A DNA stretch of 5,002 bases, from the NCBI GenBank assembly GCA_021604605.1, contig BQJH01000228.1, positions 1 through 5,002 of the forward strand. The letters run 5' to 3'. Numbering within the stretch: position 1 is the first letter of the stretch; each line of letters begins with the position of its first letter. Both the position numbers and the translations under genes were made by a program. This stretch comes from Hyphococcus sp. (GTDB taxonomy: Bacteria > Pseudomonadota > Alphaproteobacteria > Caulobacterales > Parvularculaceae). Shown here one piece after another: positions 4,825 through 5,002 of this stretch. The notes below the pieces were generated by a model. It did not search any database and was not told the DNA's origin. It saw nothing but the letters and a program-made list of their open reading frames with translations.

Positions 4825-5002
4825 CTCAATCCTACCACCCGATCTTTCCGGTGAAAGCCGGAATCCAGGGATGTCGCTTTCCAACACTAGCTTAGCGGGT
4901 GATGAATGGCGCAGCCTTTTTCAAGGGCCTCAAAATTCCACCTGCGACGAGACAATTCTGGACCCCGGCTTATAGCCTGCGCGCCTTCGCGCGCGGGCGC
5001 CG
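4825..5002 (+). repeat. 178-bp direct repeat, right copy (cut by window end)
   Basis: This is the partner of 3822-3999. Here it is preceded by AATAAAAACTCAATC (4817-4831), the same sequence found at 3669-3683 before the 138-bp insertion, so this copy preserves the uninterrupted arrangement. It starts 29 bp after the stop of the orphan gene. The window ends inside the long GC-rich hairpin. Confidence 0.92.
4844..4868 (+). repeat. REP-like palindrome, copy in the right-hand repeat
   Basis: This is the same palindrome as at 3841-3865, with one stem base changed (TTCCGGT pairing with GCCGGAA through a T-G pair) and the GAAA cap kept. Confidence 0.75.

Noticed and set aside
3677..4868. CRISPR array
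   Set aside because: The palindromes are irregularly spaced, differ in sequence and orientation, and there are no uniform spacers or cas genes.

Overview
The window looks like chromosomal DNA of an alphaproteobacterium. The clues are the intergenic palindromes of the CCCGGA-loop-TCCGGG and ATTCCCGC-loop-GCGGGAAT type, which are common between alphaproteobacterial genes, together with a Uup-type ABC-F tail and envelope-targeted proteins. The taxon is an inference from style; the window contains no marker gene.

Layout: (1) 1-450, the 3' end of an ABC-F ATPase gene (Uup type), + strand. (2) 451-563, a leader with a 15-bp triplicated motif and a hairpin that includes the Shine-Dalgarno of the next gene. 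(3) 564-1988, a predicted lipoprotein of the metal-dependent amidohydrolase superfamily, + strand. (4) 2033-3313, a predicted secreted protein of the erythromycin esterase/ChaN-like superfamily, - strand, convergent with the amidohydrolase. Its promoter is unusually clear and lies inside a 40-bp dyad made of two 13-bp palindromes 21 bp apart. (5) About 3534-3647, a remnant of a second amidohydrolase 3' end, with one block almost identical to the tail of the intact gene. (6) 3666-4110, a dense patch of palindromic repeats. It includes a 138-bp REPIN/MITE-like insertion flanked by a 7-bp direct repeat, whose empty site is visible 1 kb downstream. (7) 4157-4795, an unrecognised 212-aa protein gene, + strand. 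(8) 4814-5002, a second copy of the repeat patch, cut by the window end.

The genes do not form an obvious pathway. The amidohydrolase and the esterase-like protein are both predicted to leave the cytoplasm and may act on small molecules in the periplasm, but they are convergent and not an operon. The right half is shaped by repeats: 178-bp direct copies (171/178 identical) flank the orphan gene, so recombination between them could delete or amplify it. I see no transposase, integrase, RNA gene, CRISPR array or recognisable defence cassette. The points most worth follow-up are the tandem operator over the secreted hydrolase promoter and the filled/empty-site pair of the small palindromic element.
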